Assembly: GCA_041940305.1 (NCBI GenBank)
Contig: JBGTSJ010000003.1
Location: 350,215 to 414,214 of the forward strand
DNA from: JBGTSJ01 sp041940305
GTDB taxonomy: Bacteria > Planctomycetota > Planctomycetia > Planctomycetales > Planctomycetaceae
Direction of reading: 5' to 3'
Length of the DNA: 64,000 bases
The translations under genes were made by a program, and so were the position numbers. Below are positions 59,376 to 64,000 of the stretch, piece after piece (position 1 is the stretch's first letter; each line of letters starts with the position of its first letter). The notes beneath the pieces are model-generated. The model searched no databases. It saw nothing but the letters and a program-made list of their open reading frames with translations, and had not been told where the DNA came from.

Positions 59376-61091
59376 ATGACCCCGCACCAACTGGGCATCA
59401 TGCTGCTGTCGCTCGGCCTCCTGATCGGGACCGCGCGGCTCTTCGGCGAGATCGCCCGCCGCTGGAGGCAGCCTTCGGTGCTCGGCGAACTCCTGGCAGG
59501 CGTCCTGTTGGGGCCCACATTGTTCGGGGCGCTATCGCCGGACACGCAGGCGTTTCTCTTCCCCCGGGAGGGAATCAACGCCGTTGTCCTGGAAGCCATC
59601 AGCTCGCTGGCGATCGTCCTCTTCCTGCTCGTAGCCGGGATGGAGGTGGATCTCTCCATCGTCTGGAAGCAGGGACGTTCCGCGCTGAAGATCGGCGTCC
59701 TCGGAACAATCCTGCCGTTCCTGGTGGGTCTGGCGTCCGCCTGGTTCGCGCCGGGGCTGCTCGGACGCGAAGCGTCGGCCGATCCCCTGATCTTCGCGCT
59801 GTTTGTCGCCACCGCCATGGCGATCTCGGCCCTACCCGTGATCGCGAAGACGCTCATGGACCTCAACCTGTACCGGACCGATCTCGGAATGGTCGTGGTG
59901 AGCGCGGCGATCTTCAACGACCTCATCGGCTGGACCGTCTTCGCGATGGTCCTCGGCATGATGGGAGATTCCCCACAGGGGATCGGCATCCTCGGGACCA
60001 TCGGCCTGACGCTGCTGTTCGTGCTCCTCATGCTGACCGCCGGCCGACGGCTGCTGCACCTCATCCTTCCGCGGCTGCAGGCCTACACGCCCGGCCCCGG
60101 CGGTGTGCTGGGATTCGCCGTCACCGTGGCCCTGCTCGGCGCGGCCTGTACGGAATTCATCGGCATCCACGCGATCTTCGGCTCGTTCATCGTCGGCGTC
60201 GCGCTCGGCGAATCATCACATCTGAAGGAGCGCACCCGCGTCCTCATCGACGAGTTCGTGTCGTTCATCTTCGCGCCGGTGTTCTTCGCCGGCATCGGAC
60301 TCCGCGTGAACTTCGCGACGGAGTTCGACCCGCTGCTGGTGCTCACGGTCCTGACGATCGCCTGCGTCGGCAAGATTGCCGGGGCCGTGCTGGGGGCCCG
60401 CTGGGGCGCCTGGCCCGCGCGCGACGCGTGGGCCATCGGTTTCGCCATGAACGCCCGCGGCGCGATGGAAATCATCCTCGGACTGCTCGCGCTCAGGGCC
60501 GGCATCATCCGCCAACCGCTGTTCGTCGCTCTGGTGGTGATGGCCATCGCGACCTCCGCCGTCAGCGGCCCTCTCATCCGCTGGGCCCTGCAGCCGCGCC
60601 GTCCCGATCGCTTGCTTCCCCGGTTCTCACCGCAGCGGTTCATTCGTAATCTGCAAGCGACTTCGCGTCGGGACGCGATCCGTGAACTCGTCGCAGTCGC
60701 TGCCGCGCAGGCTGGACTCGACGCGGCTGCGATCGAGAAAGCAGCCTGGTCGCGCGAGCGCGTGGCCGCGACGGGCATCGGTCACGGCGTCGCCATCCCG
60801 CACGCCCGAGTCGAAGGACTCAAGGAACCGCTCATCACCGTCGGCATCTCCGAGGCCGGCATCGAGTTCGACGCCCCCGATGGCCAGCCGGCCCATATCG
60901 TCTTCCTCGTGCTCACCTCGGTGGACGATCCGGAAACCCAGTTGAACCTCTCCTCCGGCATCGCGAGGCTGTTCCGGGACGTCGAGTCGCTGCCTCTCGC
61001 CCTCCGTTCCGAAACCTACAACGAGTTCATCGCCGCGCTGCGCTCTCTCTCCGCCAACGGCGATCACGCTGACTCCGCTGCACCGCAATGA
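59376..61091 (+). CDS. CPA2-type cation:proton antiporter fused to a PTS EIIA-like domain
   Basis: The 571-residue protein has about 12 membrane helices in residues 1-415 (starting LGIMLLSLGLLIGTARLFGE; ALFVATAMAISALPVIAKTL is a conserved Na+/H+ exchanger segment). After a linker (RFSPQRFIRNLQATS) the last ~150 residues match a PTS EIIA (fructose/nitrogen type) domain: GIGHGVAIPHARVEGLKEPL, with the phosphorylatable His in IPHAR. Thus an ion transporter may be regulated through phosphorylation by PTS components. No other PTS gene is nearby. Confidence 0.92.
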   Translation: MTPHQLGIMLLSLGLLIGTARLFGEIARRWRQPSVLGELLAGVLLGPTLFGALSPDTQAFLFPREGINAVVLEAISSLAIVLFLLVAGMEVDLSIVWKQGRSALKIGVLGTILPFLVGLASAWFAPGLLGREASADPLIFALFVATAMAISALPVIAKTLMDLNLYRTDLGMVVVSAAIFNDLIGWTVFAMVLGMMGDSPQGIGILGTIGLTLLFVLLMLTAGRRLLHLILPRLQAYTPGPGGVLGFAVTVALLGAACTEFIGIHAIFGSFIVGVALGESSHLKERTRVLIDEFVSFIFAPVFFAGIGLRVNFATEFDPLLVLTVLTIACVGKIAGAVLGARWGAWPARDAWAIGFAMNARGAMEIILGLLALRAGIIRQPLFVALVVMAIATSAVSGPLIRWALQPRRPDRLLPRFSPQRFIRNLQATSRRDAIRELVAVAAAQAGLDAAAIEKAAWSRERVAATGIGHGVAIPHARVEGLKEPLITVGISEAGIEFDAPDGQPAHIVFLVLTSVDDPETQLNLSSGIARLFRDVESLPLALRSETYNEFIAALRSLSANGDHADSAAPQ

Positions 61092-61281
61092 CCAGCCTAA
61101 GTCGCCGGCACAGTTCTCTGGGCTGCCGCTGTGCGGCCTTCCAATACACCGTGAACTCCGGGACCGCACCAAGCCGGAATCCAGATCGCCATTGCCCGTC
61201 AAGCACCACATTGGACACCCGCCCCTGATTCGATAACGTGGCGCGCCGGTCACGTTTCCCAAGAACCCGTTGCCTCGTCCA

Positions 61282-62265
61282 ATGCCGCTCGACCCCCAGG
61301 CCCGCGAGTTCCTCGACAAACTGCAGCGCTCGCGCGCACCGTCAATGCATGAACTCTCACCCGACGACGCCCGCGCCCTCGTCGTGCCGCTCCGCATGCC
61401 GCGTGAGGAGCTGCGATCGATCGAGAACCGCACGATCCCGGGTCCCGCGGGTGAAATCGCCGCCCGCATCTATCATCCCGCCGACGCTGATCGAAACCCG
61501 GTTACTTCAGGAAACCGGGTCCCCGCCGATGTGGAATCTGTTCCGGCGTTATCGCTTCCGGTCGTGGTCTACTTCCACGGCGGAGGCTGGGTCGTCGGTT
61601 CGATCGCCAGCCACGACGCGCTCTGCCGGCGGCTGTGCAATCAAGCGGGTTGCATCATCGTCTCCGTCGAATACCGGCTCGCTCCGGAGCACAAGTACCC
61701 CGCCGCGCTCGAAGACTGCTTTGCTGCCACGAGGTGGGTCGCCGAGCATGCGTCAGAGCTGGGTGGTGATCCTCAGAGGCTCGTCGTGAGCGGCGACAGT
61801 GCGGGCGGAAACCTCGCCGCCGTCGTCGCCATCATGGCCCGCGACCAGGGAGGCCCGCAGATCGCCCGGCAGGTGCTCATTTATCCGATCACCGACTACA
61901 TGCCGGAGTACGACTCCTATCGCCGGAACGGACGCGACTACTTCCTCACGACCGAGTCCATCGCCTGGTTTTGGGAGCACTATCTCGAATCGTCCGCGCA
62001 AGGGAGCGAGTGGCAGGCATCGCCAATCCGGGCAGCGGACCTGAGCAGTCTCCCCCCCGCCACGGTCCTTGTCGCCGAATTTGACCCCCTCTACGACGAA
62101 GGATTGGCGTATGCGGATCGCCTCGAAGCCGCCGGCGTCCCCGTCCGGCGGATCGTCAGCGAAGGGCAGATTCATGGGTTCATTCGCAGGCTGGACCTGT
62201 TTGAGAGCGCCTCCCGCGCCGTGCAGCAGCTGGCGGAGGATCTTCGCGATTCTCTGTTCCCATAG
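61282..62265 (+). CDS. HSL-family alpha/beta hydrolase (esterase/lipase) with a repeat-encoded insert
   Basis: From the ATG at 61282 (a TTG at 61270 is less likely) the protein is 327 residues. HGGGW is the HSL oxyanion-hole motif (VYFHGGGWVVGSIASH) and the nucleophile serine is in VSGDSAGGNLAAV. Catalytic Asp and His are in EFDPLYDEG and GQIHGFIRR. Just before the HGGGW motif, the peptide RNPVTSGNRVP is encoded by a palindrome (61493-61520) of a family found elsewhere. Without it the protein would be of ordinary length. Substrate unknown. Confidence 0.93.
   Translation: MPLDPQAREFLDKLQRSRAPSMHELSPDDARALVVPLRMPREELRSIENRTIPGPAGEIAARIYHPADADRNPVTSGNRVPADVESVPALSLPVVVYFHGGGWVVGSIASHDALCRRLCNQAGCIIVSVEYRLAPEHKYPAALEDCFAATRWVAEHASELGGDPQRLVVSGDSAGGNLAAVVAIMARDQGGPQIARQVLIYPITDYMPEYDSYRRNGRDYFLTTESIAWFWEHYLESSAQGSEWQASPIRAADLSSLPPATVLVAEFDPLYDEGLAYADRLEAAGVPVRRIVSEGQIHGFIRRLDLFESASRAVQQLAEDLRDSLFP
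61493..61520. repeat. GAAACCCGGTTTC palindrome, copy 3, within a coding sequence
   Basis: GAAACCCGGTTACTTCAG is followed by GAAACCGGGT, close to the copies at 40834 and 50457. It is translated in-frame within the esterase gene. Confidence 0.7.
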
Positions 62266-62397
62266 GTCGAATCGAGGCGTTGATACGGCAGCTTCGTCAT
62301 TTCTGCTGAAGTCTCTCTCCACCTCGCGAAGTTCTCCTTCAGTTTCAGCCGATCTTTGCTATGAGCGGCCCGATTTCGACGGAAAGGGACTTCCGAC

Positions 62398-63096
62398 ATG
62401 TTTTGCTCAGACTGCGGCTCCAAAGCGAACGGCAAATTCTGCTGGAACTGCGGCGCCGCCCTGCATCAGCCGGCAACCGCAGCCTGCGATCCCCTGCCAA
62501 TCGAGGAATTCCTCGAAGATCCCGACACGGATAGAGTCGTCTTGTTGTCCGACGTTGAGATCCGATCAGCGGACCCCGACTGGTCCCACGAAGTCCGCTA
62601 CGAAGTGCTTCGCAAGCACCTCGCCGTCCAGAAACTGATCGCCCACCATGCGGCCATGGCGCCCACGCGAATCAGCGGCGAGAAGTTCCTCCAGATCTGC
62701 GCACCGCTCACCGGCGGAGTGGCGCTCGACAAGGTGGCGACCGTCTCGCAGTCGTTGTATTCCTCCATGGGCATCGCCACCGGACAGTCACGGTCAGCTT
62801 CGATTCCCCGCCCCGTCGGCAGCGCGCTCGTCGCGCTCCTCTGCTCCATGGCGCGTCAGGGACTCACGCTCAAACAGGTTGATCAAGCGAGCGACGGTTG
62901 CGTGATTCAGGCCGAACTCCCATCCGACCTCTGGTCGCTCGCCGGCTCGCTCGTCATTACGGTCCAGCGAGCCGGACAGGAAACCACGATCGAAGCCACC
63001 ACCCGCATCGGCGGCCAGTGGATGGACTGGGGCAAGAGCCGCCGCTGCCTCGACCGCCTGTTCAGCGACGTCGAAACACTCCCCGTCGCGGCTTGA
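62398..63096 (+). CDS. Hypothetical protein with N-terminal zinc ribbon
   Basis: A 232-residue protein that begins MFCSDCGSKANGKFCWNCGA, a short C-x2-C...C-x2-C zinc ribbon (double-zinc-ribbon type). The rest is mixed alpha/beta, with no membrane segment and no family I recognise. AAGGGA lies upstream of the ATG. It may be a regulatory or binding protein. Confidence 0.75.
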   Translation: MFCSDCGSKANGKFCWNCGAALHQPATAACDPLPIEEFLEDPDTDRVVLLSDVEIRSADPDWSHEVRYEVLRKHLAVQKLIAHHAAMAPTRISGEKFLQICAPLTGGVALDKVATVSQSLYSSMGIATGQSRSASIPRPVGSALVALLCSMARQGLTLKQVDQASDGCVIQAELPSDLWSLAGSLVITVQRAGQETTIEATTRIGGQWMDWGKSRRCLDRLFSDVETLPVAA

Positions 63097-63205
63097 GTGC
63101 GCGATAGGCTTCGAGCGGAACGGCCCGACGACACCCCGTTGCCCAGGTTGATCGCCTTGAGTGCATAGGGGGAAGGCCGCCGGCGCGAACAGTGCGTTTC
63201 AACAA

Positions 63206-63241
63206 AAAACACCCTCGCGTCGGATGACGCGAGGGTGTTTT
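63206..63241 (-). terminator. Rho-independent terminator of the rRNA operon (bidirectional)
   Basis: ACACCCTCGCGTC and GACGCGAGGGTGT form a perfect 13-bp stem around GGAT, extended by A-T pairs. On the minus strand a T6 run follows, fitting termination just after the 5S gene. On the plus strand TTTT follows, so it also works for the opposite direction. Confidence 0.93.
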
Positions 63242-63248
63242 AAAATGA

Positions 63249-63357
63249 TCCGGCGATTACCTACTTTCGCACCTTTCGGCACTATCATCGGCCCTGGCAG
63301 CTTAACGGTCGTGTTCGGAATGGGAACGCGTGTGACCTGCCGGGTATGTTCACCGGA
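63249..63357 (-). rRNA. rrf: 5S ribosomal RNA
   Basis: The sequence complementary to TCCGGCGATTACC... through ...GTTCACCGGA is a 5S rRNA of about 109 nt. The end-pairing arms TCCGGTGA and TCGCCGGA match, and the internal CCATTCCGAACACGA element (minus strand) is a highly conserved 5S sequence. A terminator follows it on the minus strand. Ends are estimated to within a few bases. Confidence 0.95.
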
Positions 63358-63475
63358 AATCGTTGCGACAGCGGTCAGGCCGGCGCAACGCGGATTGTAT
63401 GCATTGGCGACAGCATTGCGTGGTGAATAGCTCCGAGGGGCGGATGCCCGCTGCGGTGCGATTCGGGAACAAAAA

Positions 63476-64000
<525 letters not shown>

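Overview
This GC-rich window almost certainly comes from a planctomycete (Planctomycetota). The marker families are a DUF1559 pseudopilin with the C-terminal H-X9-DG motif, a DUF1501 protein, an FGly-type sulfatase, many Ser/Thr kinases, an ECF sigma factor paired with a kinase, CsrA, and a large family of odd pseudopilin genes. The window ends inside a 23S rRNA gene; a 5S gene lies beside it on the minus strand and no 16S gene is visible.

Layout. 1-13.7 kb (+): a type II secretion/type IV pilus-like operon, with the C-terminal part of a GspF/PilC protein, then six pseudopilin-like genes (G-, G-, H-, I-, J- and giant K-like). A RAYT-type HUH transposase with its own palindromes sits between gspF and the pseudopilins. 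14.4-17.1 kb (+): a DUF1559 protein with a strong terminator, and a DUF1501 protein. 17.1-23.1 kb (-): a ketosynthase / acyl carrier protein / small membrane protein / CrtI-like FAD oxidoreductase cluster, probably for an uncharacterised lipid or polyene product, followed by an HDOD-kinase fusion. 23.6-31.6 kb: a small membrane protein, csrA with an S41 protease, a divergent Nramp-fold protein, a thiolase, murJ and a DUF4190 protein. 31.7-42 kb: a sulfatase, an isochorismatase-ThuA fusion, a divergent ECF sigma factor/cNMP-kinase pair, crcB, a PQQ beta-propeller protein and its exported neighbour. 42.4-45.8 kb: an SPFH-GYF protein and a zinc-ribbon membrane protein separated by a MazF-type toxin-antitoxin pair, then an IscA/ErpA-type Fe-S protein. 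46-63 kb: hydrolases, a lipoprotein, a kelch-like protein, a 2OG oxygenase, a sulfotransferase, an enolase-superfamily enzyme, an FHA-GAF-SpoIIE phosphatase, DinG, a DksA-like protein, a degenerate M14-like lipoprotein, a CPA2 antiporter-EIIA fusion and an HSL-family esterase.

The most striking thing is not a single operon. At least eight families of short imperfect palindromes or tandem repeats are scattered through the window. Several lie inside coding sequence, and nearly always in parts of a protein that are removed or tolerant: three consecutive prepilin leader peptides, a lipoprotein signal peptide and an esterase linker. In the lipoprotein, a 130-bp element flanked by TA on both sides adds exactly 44 codons, and removing it restores a normal lipoprotein signal peptide. 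This looks like a population of MITE/REP-like elements. One family is plausibly moved by the RAYT at 866-1483, which is bracketed by an exact 25-bp inverted repeat and has a diverged copy near 14.0 kb.

Start codons were moved inward from the longest reading frame wherever a ribosome binding site, signal peptide or family length supported it. All function calls come from reading motifs by eye; no database search was run.
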